Shown here: positions 9,201 to 17,860 of the stretch, one piece after another
Layout: each line of letters begins with the position of its first letter
Position numbering within the stretch: the stretch's first letter is position 1
DNA from: a virus
DNA: 64,000 nucleotides
Reading direction: 5' to 3' (one strand)
Virus record (IMG/VR): IMGVR_UViG_3300009158_000035
Span: 62,001-126,000 of that record
Translations under genes and position numbers: made by a program
The notes under the pieces: model-generated
What the model was told of the DNA's origin: nothing
The model's database searches: none
What the model saw: only the letters and a program-made list of their open reading frames with translations

Positions 9201-9647
9201 ATGCCAGCCGCTTTTTTTGCATTAAGTAATAACGACGTATTCAAACAGAATATTGGGGGAGGCCAATCTTTAATCTCGATACCTGAAGTGGACAATATTG
9301 TTCAAAAGGATGGTTTGGCAGTATATAACACTATTAGCCTACAGCTAGGTGAAACCATTCAGTATTTTTTAACTTTCGACGACGTAATCAAGTTTATTCA
9401 TTTCGGTAAGGGTGTAGGTGCACTCACTGTGGAGGGCACATTGTATGGAGATTGTTATGGTAGTATACCTGGCTTGGCGAAATTTAAAGCCGCTCTGGGT
9501 AACTTGAGAGGAAAAGAGCAGCCTGTAGATATTGGCGGCATCGTGGTGACAGCGATAATGACGAGCGCCCAAGTCAATCTTGTAGGTGACCCAGATACCA
9601 TGGCACAATTCAACTTCGCGTTTTCTGTAGTTAACCACGGATTATAA
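9201..9647 (+). CDS. Tail/baseplate protein, 148 aa
   Basis: Not recognised by motif. A small beta-rich protein of tube-like size directly after the tape measure, a place where many myoviruses encode a tube-initiator or baseplate-tube junction protein. Visible features are alternating strands such as TISLQLGETIQYFLTF and a glycine-rich turn GKGVGALTVEGTLYG. Start ATG 9201 lies one base after the tape measure stop, so the two are coupled. Confidence 0.5.
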   Translation: MPAAFFALSNNDVFKQNIGGGQSLISIPEVDNIVQKDGLAVYNTISLQLGETIQYFLTFDDVIKFIHFGKGVGALTVEGTLYGDCYGSIPGLAKFKAALGNLRGKEQPVDIGGIVVTAIMTSAQVNLVGDPDTMAQFNFAFSVVNHGL

Positions 9648-9649
9648 TT

Positions 9650-10597
9650 ATGGTTAATCATTTTGCATCTCTATTGAGTAATATCAACCTGCGCGCTATA
9701 GAATCTGTGGTGCAGAAGTACGAATTGGTTTTCGGCGGAACATCGAGTATCTCAGCCGGCGGAGGAGTACTCAGTGTAGGCGATTACACTGCAGTAGGAG
9801 AGAATAGACTGCTTCTTCCTCTAGTAGACCGGAACTATACTCAAATAGACCTGCCACAGGAATTACAGAGGGTCTACAATGTCTTGTTTCCCTCGACAAT
9901 AACCACACACTACAAACAGTTCCTATTATACTCCTACCTAAGAACGATCTCTCTGACAGATAAGGCGGAGGATGTTAAAAAGGTAGACAGTAGAATATCG
10001 TACTCGCTAGATGACATGGTGGAGTATTTTAAATTTAGAAACATAGCTATCAATGCTTCTAGCGATACAAACTACACCATACTCGTTTATGGCTCAGGTG
10101 CGAGTAATGAATATTCTAGAAGTTTTACTACAGTGTACGACGTCATTCAGCAAAGCAACACATCCACAGTACTAATACATTCACCTACCCAAGAATTGTA
10201 TTACCACCCATTAAAGTCATCATCTAAGACAGCCAATAATATGACTGTGTCTGTTACACCTAGTGGCGCAGATCCTCTAGTTTCACTACCTATAACTATA
10301 GGTGATACAGGACTGACATGTATACTTGCAGGTAAAGCAGTTCTCACCGCAACACCGAATAAATTTTGGCGATTTTCTGTAGACTCTCCTGTCAGCTTCA
10401 ACATTCTCGACAAGATTAAGCCACTAGATACTTACTGGCAGAATGTGGACGCTATGTTTAGATATATGCAGTCTAGTTGTACGCAGACATATCAGAACAT
10501 GTGGAATATGCACTATAACCCTGCATATAGATTGGCAGGACTACTGCTAGCCTATGTGGAAAGAGTTAACCTTGTATGGCAAAAAAGAGCGACGTAA
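9650..10597 (+). CDS. Baseplate-region structural protein, 315 aa
   Basis: Not recognised. Mixed alpha/beta protein without low-complexity sequence, between a tube-junction candidate and the hub candidate. Its last 22 bases overlap the next gene in another frame, which suggests coupled translation and fixed stoichiometry. A baseplate wedge or hub accessory role is inferred only from this position. Confidence 0.5.
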   Translation: MVNHFASLLSNINLRAIESVVQKYELVFGGTSSISAGGGVLSVGDYTAVGENRLLLPLVDRNYTQIDLPQELQRVYNVLFPSTITTHYKQFLLYSYLRTISLTDKAEDVKKVDSRISYSLDDMVEYFKFRNIAINASSDTNYTILVYGSGASNEYSRSFTTVYDVIQQSNTSTVLIHSPTQELYYHPLKSSSKTANNMTVSVTPSGADPLVSLPITIGDTGLTCILAGKAVLTATPNKFWRFSVDSPVSFNILDKIKPLDTYWQNVDAMFRYMQSSCTQTYQNMWNMHYNPAYRLAGLLLAYVERVNLVWQKRAT

Positions 10598-12258
10598 CAC
10601 TCACACTTACAGGCCTAGATGGTGTAACACCAATAGGTGTGACAGTCCACTATGCTGCTGGGGGTGTACCTGTGGCAACGGTAGACTTGGCTCCTGCTTC
10701 AGCAGGGGTGATTAAGATACAAGGTAAGCCTACAGGAATATTAGAAGATGTTGACGCCCAGAAAAGACAGCGTGACATCACTGTGGACATATCTGTGAAA
10801 ACATTCACAGGGCAGATAGGTGAGCGCAAAACCTCAACCCTCAAGTTTGTAGGTATGCTTGATGGTTTGACTATAGGTAACGTGGTAGGTGGGAATACAT
10901 ACCAAGCTGTTTTGAAAAATAAGGCCCAGCGACTGCTTGAGATTACCACATTGACTCCAGGACTACACCCGGCGTCCATCAATGTGTACAAAGTGCCTTT
11001 ATGGGGAGTAACTACTGATCCGGACCAGGGAGATAATAACGCCGTTAGGTCTTGGGCTGCAATCGAGGGCGGCGGCGAAGTAGACTTTAGTAAATCTCCG
11101 ATAGAAGTGTATACGGAGATCATGAAATGGATAATTACTCAGCAGGAAGAGAAGTGGAGGAATTACCTACAGGATGAAAAACTGACTGATGGAAATTTCC
11201 CGTTTGCTAAAATCTATGATGACCCTAGATACAAGAAAGCCTTAAACGAGGCTAAGGAACTTTTCAAAAACGTAGACTACTCTGCAGTAATCGACGGTTC
11301 AGCAAAAAACTGCACACCTGCAAAAGGTCTAGTTATGGAGCAGATGGGTAAGATATTTGCTAGCGGGCCAAACATATTGCTGGAAAACTACATGAACTTC
11401 CTAGCCTACCTAGGATGCACATTGATTTTCAGCAACACTAAGATTTTTGTGGTGCCTGTTAATTCTGTGATTAACCAGGAATATACTCCACCGAATAAAC
11501 GACAGCTACAAGATAGACCGAACGTTGCCTATCCTGCAGACTATAACAGTTACATGTATAACGATACAGGCTATCGAGATATTGCGAGCGTGGTAGTCAC
11601 GCTCGAAGGCTATACTGGAGGCACATACATCGGCAGTCTAGCTTTCGAAAGAGGAGCAGCAGTACACTATACAGCCCCGCAAGAACAATCCAACGCTTCA
11701 GGAGTGCTCGTAGTTAATGCTAACCCATTCATGATGCTTTCAGACACAGCGCCTATAGCTGAAGACGCACAAGAAGGTAGGCAAAAGTTTGATCAGTCCG
11801 ACGAATCTATGATGCCTGATATCGGAGAGCTCCAATACTCTTCATACCTAGGACAGATATCGTCAATGCTAGGAGAAAGCGAACAGAAGAAGAAGACAGT
11901 GTATAAAGACTATTTAAAAGATACACTCAAAAATTACGCCGAGACCAAGTTCTATCAGGAAAGATTTCACGATCGTAGAGGATCGATCACGCTAGACTTC
12001 AATCCTGATTGGGTGCCTGGTACCAGCGGCTCCTTATACATCAGAGAGACAGAGATGTTTATAGCTTTTTATGTCACTGAGGTCACACACAGGGTAGAGA
12101 TGTCTCCCGCTAATTCAGGTTCAGCCATAACTATAGTTAACTTTTGCTGTGGTCGTATGGGTGTAGAGCCTCTAGGTGTTGAAAAAGACGAGTATTTGGG
12201 TTATGATCTAGATAAGGAAAAAGCTGTACAGAAAGCTTTTATCGAGGACAATAAATAG
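10576..12258 (+). CDS. Baseplate hub-like protein, 560 aa
   Basis: Candidate hub subunit (gp27/gpD-type position). The N-terminal ~110 residues are beta-rich (SDVTLTLTGLDGVTPIGVTV), the middle holds aromatic and helical segments, and the C-terminal third has strands consistent with hub barrels (LDFNPDWVPGTSGSLYIRET, FYVTEVTHRVEMSP). The phrase 'point of entry then EVTHRV' resembles how hub proteins end a barrel, but no family signature is decisive. It starts inside the preceding gene (22-base overlap) and is followed at one base by the sigma factor gene. Confidence 0.45.
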   Translation: MAKKSDVTLTLTGLDGVTPIGVTVHYAAGGVPVATVDLAPASAGVIKIQGKPTGILEDVDAQKRQRDITVDISVKTFTGQIGERKTSTLKFVGMLDGLTIGNVVGGNTYQAVLKNKAQRLLEITTLTPGLHPASINVYKVPLWGVTTDPDQGDNNAVRSWAAIEGGGEVDFSKSPIEVYTEIMKWIITQQEEKWRNYLQDEKLTDGNFPFAKIYDDPRYKKALNEAKELFKNVDYSAVIDGSAKNCTPAKGLVMEQMGKIFASGPNILLENYMNFLAYLGCTLIFSNTKIFVVPVNSVINQEYTPPNKRQLQDRPNVAYPADYNSYMYNDTGYRDIASVVVTLEGYTGGTYIGSLAFERGAAVHYTAPQEQSNASGVLVVNANPFMMLSDTAPIAEDAQEGRQKFDQSDESMMPDIGELQYSSYLGQISSMLGESEQKKKTVYKDYLKDTLKNYAETKFYQERFHDRRGSITLDFNPDWVPGTSGSLYIRETEMFIAFYVTEVTHRVEMSPANSGSAITIVNFCCGRMGVEPLGVEKDEYLGYDLDKEKAVQKAFIEDNK

Positions 12259-12259
12259 C

Positions 12260-12892
12260 ATGAACGACGTTGAAAAGCTACTTAAGGACAATAAGAAGTT
12301 GATCGATCTGGAGGCCTCTAGATATGCGACTAACCTCCCCTTGATTACTGTGCAGCTAGAAGCTCACAGATTGGCCAGAGAGGCTGCCAAGACATATGAC
12401 CCACATTCAGGCTACAAGTTTAGCACTCACCTGGTTAATAGCTTGAAGAAGCTGTCAAGACTATCGACACAGTATGGTAGCGTCTTGAGAGTTCCAGAGA
12501 ACACGCAATTCGGGGTCAACAAGCTGCAGAAAATTGAAAAGGATCTGGAGCATACTCTAGGCAGACAAGCTACACTCGAAGAGCTGTCGCATCACTCAGG
12601 GTTCAGCATGAAAGCTGTAGAAAGCATGCTTAGGACAAGAAAGACTACCACAGGCTTGTCTGCTATGTTTGATGCACCTGCACTGTTTCATAGCGAAAAC
12701 GATGAGTGGGTACATTTTGTATACCATGATCTAGCGGATACAGATAAATTAATTTTTGAACACATGACAGGCTTTGGAGGAAAACCTGTACTTGATAATA
12801 AGTCGATAGCTAAGAAATTAAATTTGTCTACAAGCACGTTAAATAATAGAATAAAGTTGATAAACACGACACTCGCGAAAGGCTGGAAATAG
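12260..12892 (+). CDS. Sigma70-family RNA polymerase sigma factor, 210 aa
   Basis: Would redirect host RNA polymerase to phage promoters. Residues 45-80 resemble region 2 to the 2/3 junction (AKTYDPHSGYKFSTHLVNSL, then LRVPENT), residues 98-123 resemble region 3 (LGRQATLEELSHHSGFS), and residues 178-205 form a region 4-type helix-turn-helix (NKSIAKKLNLSTSTLNNRIK). All parts occur in the normal order and spacing. Region 1.1 is absent and the protein is short, as in alternative or phage sigma factors. It lies inside the baseplate operon, so it may be made late and feed back on structural gene expression; its promoter specificity cannot be read here. Confidence 0.72.
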   Translation: MNDVEKLLKDNKKLIDLEASRYATNLPLITVQLEAHRLAREAAKTYDPHSGYKFSTHLVNSLKKLSRLSTQYGSVLRVPENTQFGVNKLQKIEKDLEHTLGRQATLEELSHHSGFSMKAVESMLRTRKTTTGLSAMFDAPALFHSENDEWVHFVYHDLADTDKLIFEHMTGFGGKPVLDNKSIAKKLNLSTSTLNNRIKLINTTLAKGWK

Positions 12893-13306
12893 ATGATTAA
12901 AAAATTCCATGATCTGCTCAAAAAATTCGAAGTCTGGATGCAGGCAGAGATTCCTGCTGGACGGGTACAGGAAAATGATTCAACCGGACGCTCATGGTTC
13001 TTAAGCTCTATAGAGTATGACAAAACTCTGAAGCTTGAAGACCTCAGGGAATGTACAGACAGAAAAGAGCTGAACAGTCAATTTAAGGAGCGCTACCAGA
13101 ATAAAGATGTTAAATCTGCTAAAGGAGTTAGTGCTCTTAAGGTGGAGATCAGTGCGCTGTACAGCTTTAACAAATGTTTCGTTCAGCGGTATAAAGGAAG
13201 AATGCATTATTATAGAGATGACCTATCTCAAAAAGCTGTAAGGAATATGGCTTCTTGTGCTCAAGCCCAAGCTCTTTTCGATGAGTTCGACAAAAACATG
13301 AGCTAA
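12893..13306 (+). CDS. Hypothetical protein, 137 aa
   Basis: Not recognised. A lysine-rich, mostly helical, cytoplasmic-looking protein with no membrane segment or signal peptide. It begins immediately after the sigma factor stop codon (TAG then ATG) and is followed by the gp25-like gene. Either a sigma-associated regulator or a small baseplate-assembly protein is possible; nothing in the sequence decides. Confidence 0.5.
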   Translation: MIKKFHDLLKKFEVWMQAEIPAGRVQENDSTGRSWFLSSIEYDKTLKLEDLRECTDRKELNSQFKERYQNKDVKSAKGVSALKVEISALYSFNKCFVQRYKGRMHYYRDDLSQKAVRNMASCAQAQALFDEFDKNMS

Positions 13307-13310
13307 TAAT

Positions 13311-13787
13311 ATGATCGTCTCTACCAGTACAAATTACACCGGAAGGAAAAAAGACATAAGTGTTATGCACTCGCCTGACGCGATGATGGCGGGACCTCAG
13401 AACATTACGCTAGCTTTCGGTAAGCATGGGCAGTTTTGTGCAGGGCTGCAGAAAATCATTCAAAAGTATGCAATTGTTCTGCTGACCAATATAGGTACTC
13501 AGTTGAACTACCCTACATTCGGTACAAATTTTCTAGCCACAATGCAGGGAGGTGTTTCCTCTGTAGACAGATTGCGTGCTACACAGATTTTTAATCTAGC
13601 CAGCTATGATGCTGTAAACCTTTTAAAGAACTACCAAACATCACGTAATGATATTCCGGACGACGAACGGATTGTATCAGCCACCCTGCAAGCAATCACT
13701 CTATACAACGGAGCTGCTTCTTTTGATGTAGCTATAGCCACCGAAGCGGGTAGCTCTATGAATTTCCTTATACCCTTACCAAAATAA
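13311..13787 (+). CDS. Baseplate wedge protein, gp25-like, 158 aa
   Basis: gp25-like wedge component that joins sheath polymerisation to the baseplate. The central segment NIGTQLNYPTFGTNFLATM matches the family's typical 'multi-strand, then NP-FGT' region, and size and fold pattern fit. It directly precedes the J-like baseplate gene, the usual order in contractile tails. The start codon ATG 13311 follows 'taataat' without Shine-Dalgarno. Confidence 0.65.
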   Translation: MIVSTSTNYTGRKKDISVMHSPDAMMAGPQNITLAFGKHGQFCAGLQKIIQKYAIVLLTNIGTQLNYPTFGTNFLATMQGGVSSVDRLRATQIFNLASYDAVNLLKNYQTSRNDIPDDERIVSATLQAITLYNGAASFDVAIATEAGSSMNFLIPLPK

Positions 13788-13792
13788 ATTTT

Positions 13793-15418
13793 ATGGCTGA
13801 GACAATAGCAGACACACTTAGCAGGCTCACAGCCTTCATTGAGCAGACCTATACAGATGTTGAGACGGGACCAGGTTCAGTCATCAGTGAACTGTTACTC
13901 AAGCTTGCTGCGCAAATTCAAAACGATCAGTATAACACAATCACTAGTTTGTCGCAGGGCGCCTCTATTAAGGCTGTGTTAGACTCTACAGTGACCGCAA
14001 CATATTCTCCAGTACTGGACTATATCGCCTCCAACTATAATACCTCAAGGAGCGCGGGTATAAAAGTGACAGGAAGAATCAAAGTGTCTGTATCGGACAA
14101 CGTAGGCTATACGCTTAGATCCGGTCTGACCTTTGTACAGCCAGCACTCAATTTGAATTACACCCTCACCTCGGATGTAAGAATAAGCCCGACACCTTCC
14201 CTTACACTTGGCGAATTGCAGCTATACTCTGATAATGGGTTGTTTTATTTTATCCTTCCTGTAGTAGCTGAGACTGAAGGTCCTGAGTACCAGTTGTCCT
14301 CAGGAACCACTTTCGATGTTGCGGAAAAGTACTACATATCTAATTTTGTAAAAGCTGAAGCTTATGGAAATTTTGCTACAGGTAAATCTCCTGAGACTGA
14401 CAAAGAGCTGGTGGCTAAAATACAGTACAAGCTAGGTAATAGTCGTCTGACCACTGCAGCAGGCATAGCTAGTAGATTCAGTACTTTGTTCCCTGGCTTC
14501 CAGACGCTGTCTGTATGTGGCGCAAATGACGACGAGATGATGCGCTCAAAACGTAATGTTTTAGGTATCTCCACTTTCGGTAAAGCAGACGTCTATGTTA
14601 GAAGCAGCCTAGGGCCAGAGACCCTGGAGATAGTAAAGACAGCTACAAAAATATCCACAGATACTTGGCAGACTACTATAAAAAATACCGACATCCCTGG
14701 GTTCTATGAAATCAAATCTATTATCCCGGTGACGGCTAATTTAAACCTAGGAGGAACGTTGCTGCTGGCAAAGTCTGTAAGCTATTCTACTGCTTTTTAT
14801 GAAGACGCCAGGAATAATGAGATCTCTGTTAACTCGGACTCTAGATTCACAAAGTATCAATCCGCAGTCGTCACCTTCACATATACAGAAACTCCAGCGA
14901 TCGCTGTGGGCGGAACTGCACAGTTCAAGATCAGTGCCACATATCAGCCCAATATTCTAGAGATGCAGGATCTGCTACTGCAGGATGAGGAAAGATTGGC
15001 CTGCGCAGACTATCTTGTGAAGGCAGCTGTGCCCTGCATGGTGTCATTGATCATAAACTTGACCAAAAAAAGAAGTACTGACACTTACGAATCGCTTAAT
15101 CTCCAAAATCTAAAAAAAGATATATTTACGTATGTCAATTCTATACCGTTTGGTGGAGAATTACATGCTTCCAATATTGTAGATATCTGTCACAACTACG
15201 ACATTAAGCGCGTAGATCTTCCCATAACTATGACAGGACAAATCTTATGCCCTGACGCAGGTGCGCCTATTACATTAACAGACACGGACGTATTGGAGAT
15301 TCCTAAAAATTTGGCACGTGGAGTTTCACCAAAAACAACACTATACTTCATCGATTACTATAAAACAGTGGATGGTGTTGTAAATCCTCAGGATAACATA
15401 GGGTTAAACATCGCATAA
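13793..15418 (+). CDS. Baseplate J-like wedge protein, 541 aa
   Basis: Baseplate wedge protein of the gpJ/gp6 type. The signature region near residues 195-235 (FATGKSPETDKELVAKIQYK followed by TTAAGIASRF) is the family's 'G-sdaEtDeelr.Ri' segment. The N-terminal helix with GPGSVISELLLKLA is also typical. Order gp25-like then J-like supports it. No unusual truncation is seen. Confidence 0.75.
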   Translation: MAETIADTLSRLTAFIEQTYTDVETGPGSVISELLLKLAAQIQNDQYNTITSLSQGASIKAVLDSTVTATYSPVLDYIASNYNTSRSAGIKVTGRIKVSVSDNVGYTLRSGLTFVQPALNLNYTLTSDVRISPTPSLTLGELQLYSDNGLFYFILPVVAETEGPEYQLSSGTTFDVAEKYYISNFVKAEAYGNFATGKSPETDKELVAKIQYKLGNSRLTTAAGIASRFSTLFPGFQTLSVCGANDDEMMRSKRNVLGISTFGKADVYVRSSLGPETLEIVKTATKISTDTWQTTIKNTDIPGFYEIKSIIPVTANLNLGGTLLLAKSVSYSTAFYEDARNNEISVNSDSRFTKYQSAVVTFTYTETPAIAVGGTAQFKISATYQPNILEMQDLLLQDEERLACADYLVKAAVPCMVSLIINLTKKRSTDTYESLNLQNLKKDIFTYVNSIPFGGELHASNIVDICHNYDIKRVDLPITMTGQILCPDAGAPITLTDTDVLEIPKNLARGVSPKTTLYFIDYYKTVDGVVNPQDNIGLNIA

Positions 15419-15419
15419 T

Positions 15420-17267
15420 ATGACCCTGGATTTTCTTCCCAGTTCCGACTATCCGACCAATACAGTAACAGACGGACAGTTCTTGTACCGCTCTCTAGGG
15501 TCATTCTGGACGCAGCTGTTCACAGATAAGGAGGCTTTGAGAGGCTACACATTAGGTATGGCTGAAGAGCTGATTCAGTCCTATTATAACCTGGTCGAGG
15601 TAGTGAAGCAGTTTTCCGTAAAAGAGATAGATATCTTTCATAGAGAAAAGTGGAAGGCGTTACTTATAAAAAAATCTGAATTTAACGCACTGCCTGTGCA
15701 GGCAGGAGACAATCTAGTGTTTGGTCTACAGTCTGCAGCAGATCCATTATATGCTAGCAAACTTTTTCGTGTTGGTTACCCCAAGGAAAGCGCTAGCGCC
15801 TACAGCTTCAAACCACCATTCAGTATTAAAAGATTTGGTGCACTAGCCAATCGTATACTGTCACCATCGCTTCTACTTCTTCCAGGAGTGGATATAATTT
15901 TCAAAGACGATGCGTTACTGTTCAATAGAAACCTTTTTGCTGAACCTAGCATACCTAGAGCAAAGCTTATTACTGATACAGGTGTTCAGGCCACATATAT
16001 AGATACTTCAGGGAAGACACAGGATGACGAATTCATAGTATTGTGGCTATATGATGTTGAGCAAGACCATGAAGCTCTATACGATAATTTCGGAGTTTTG
16101 TTTGACCTATACCTCCCAACCTCTCAGAACTATAAAGACCTATTGAAGGCGCTGATGAACCTCGCGGTAGAGGGACCAACTATAACTGCCTTAAACAAGG
16201 CTATTGCAGCATTGATGGATGTGCCGATAGTTATAGAGCCTACAGAGACGGTAGAAGACATTTACGATTTGGCGACTCACACCTATATAGTCACTGACAA
16301 AAATGTGTATCGCGCACCCGTAGATTATCAGTTGCAATCTTATGTTATTGTTGGCGCCAAGCTACATGCCGGCGACATTCTGACAGATAATGCAAGCCTG
16401 TACGATACAGCCGTAGACCCGTCCTGGTGGAAGCGAGAGGTCGCCACCGATAAGCTAGGTTTCGCCAGTCATGTTTTTGCGGCGAGCCTTACAAGGCAGC
16501 TGTTCTTTGCGAATACTGCATCAATCATCACGTATAGTTCAAACACAGGACGCATTACGTTCCCTGTGCAAGGCAATGCTGAAGATGTGCAGTCATTTCA
16601 GGACTATATTAATCTTCCAGAAAATAAAGAAGAGATCATGGCTGTGCTTAGATTGTCTGCCACATCCACAACCATGGTAGTGAATCCGTTAGATTTCGTA
16701 TTCAATCATTTTTTTAAAAACAACACACTGTTTATCCGGCTGACTTTTTATACAGACACGCAGATTAACCTATTTTTTAATTTGTTTGGAGTAATACGTC
16801 AGTATCTCTCTCCTCATGTTTACTTGCTTCTGTACGTGAACATGTACAGACCTACAGAGGAACTAGATAATTTAAACTCTTCATTATCTATAGCAGCTTT
16901 CCCGGGAGTAACTTTCTGTGCGGATGGTTCCACGAATACAGGAGTCAGACCTGGAGTATTCCCGGCAGATACTATGTATTACAAGGACTATGTCAATCGC
17001 ATGTTCTGTGTATCCAAGGGGCCTTTAAAATCAGGATATCCATTGTATGCAGACGGTACAACTAGATACGGAGGAACGTTGAATCTGGACACTTTGTACA
17101 TGAGTGACTCAGTAATTGTAGAAGGAGCCACCGGAGCAGCAAATAGAAGTATAAAATGTGGACTTCTGCGCACAGACATTCCATTGAGCGTAAAGCCTAT
17201 AGGTGAATCTGTATTCAGGAGACCAACTAACAGAGAGATTCCTACGATCTTACTGATAGACTTTTAG
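15420..17267 (+). CDS. Baseplate/tail structural protein, 615 aa
   Basis: Not identified to family. It follows the J-like protein at one base, the place of gpI/gp7-type wedge proteins that link the baseplate to fibres. The N-terminal part is helical (LFTDKEALRGYTLGMAEELI) and includes a Trp-rich segment; the rest is mixed. The C-terminal ~130 residues contain paired Cys and Tyr-rich sequence. A wedge or fibre-connector role is an inference from position. Confidence 0.5.
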   Translation: MTLDFLPSSDYPTNTVTDGQFLYRSLGSFWTQLFTDKEALRGYTLGMAEELIQSYYNLVEVVKQFSVKEIDIFHREKWKALLIKKSEFNALPVQAGDNLVFGLQSAADPLYASKLFRVGYPKESASAYSFKPPFSIKRFGALANRILSPSLLLLPGVDIIFKDDALLFNRNLFAEPSIPRAKLITDTGVQATYIDTSGKTQDDEFIVLWLYDVEQDHEALYDNFGVLFDLYLPTSQNYKDLLKALMNLAVEGPTITALNKAIAALMDVPIVIEPTETVEDIYDLATHTYIVTDKNVYRAPVDYQLQSYVIVGAKLHAGDILTDNASLYDTAVDPSWWKREVATDKLGFASHVFAASLTRQLFFANTASIITYSSNTGRITFPVQGNAEDVQSFQDYINLPENKEEIMAVLRLSATSTTMVVNPLDFVFNHFFKNNTLFIRLTFYTDTQINLFFNLFGVIRQYLSPHVYLLLYVNMYRPTEELDNLNSSLSIAAFPGVTFCADGSTNTGVRPGVFPADTMYYKDYVNRMFCVSKGPLKSGYPLYADGTTRYGGTLNLDTLYMSDSVIVEGATGAANRSIKCGLLRTDIPLSVKPIGESVFRRPTNREIPTILLIDF

Positions 17268-17291
17268 ATAGAAAAGAAATAGAATTACCAT

Positions 17292-17849
17292 ATGTCAACT
17301 ACAGAAATTTTAGATGCCGACAAAGCTCTGGCAGGGTTTGTAAAGATTTGGAAAGTAGATCCGTCTACAGGAGAATCGTTTTTAGTTGTGGATAAGCCAA
17401 ACATGATTCTCAGAGGCGGCACAAAGATTATTGCACAGACACTCGGAGGCAGCACCAATTGGAATATATGGGGAATGTATATCGGTTATAACAACACCAG
17501 TTCTTTTTCAGCCCCTACGATCGACGTTAACTATACTTACCCCTTTTCCAGCTTTGTTAGCCCTTTTGGCTATTTGCGTGAGCCGTTAACGTTCACCCCT
17601 AGCTATATGTCTGCGTCAGGGTATGATTCAAACACAGTTTTGTTTTCTACGATGGTTACTTCAGCCACCAAAGCAGGCGGCGCAAACTTTGATACCAGTT
17701 GCAGTATTTATGAAGTTGCCTTGATTTCAGCACCCACAGGCACTGCTTCAGGCGATGTGGTGTTTTCCAGGACTAGTTTCAATCCAATCAAATACGACAG
17801 CACCTACAACTTTACCATTACTTGGGGAGTTAGAATCTTGTTACCTTAA
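17292..17849 (+). CDS. Structural protein, 185 aa, fibre-connector candidate
   Basis: Not recognised. Beta-rich with many Thr/Ser/Tyr and few charges, typical of virion proteins exposed at the tail tip. It has a 24-base gap after the previous gene and an A/T-rich start context. It sits between the baseplate genes and the fibre block, which suggests a connector or small fibre. Confidence 0.45.
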   Translation: MSTTEILDADKALAGFVKIWKVDPSTGESFLVVDKPNMILRGGTKIIAQTLGGSTNWNIWGMYIGYNNTSSFSAPTIDVNYTYPFSSFVSPFGYLREPLTFTPSYMSASGYDSNTVLFSTMVTSATKAGGANFDTSCSIYEVALISAPTGTASGDVVFSRTSFNPIKYDSTYNFTITWGVRILLP

Positions 17850-17860
17850 CCTATATAATT

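Noticed and set aside
6178-9222. Several minus-strand ORFs of 65-150 residues inside the tape measure gene
   Set aside because: All are shadows of the helical, repeat-like plus-strand gene and have low-complexity composition.
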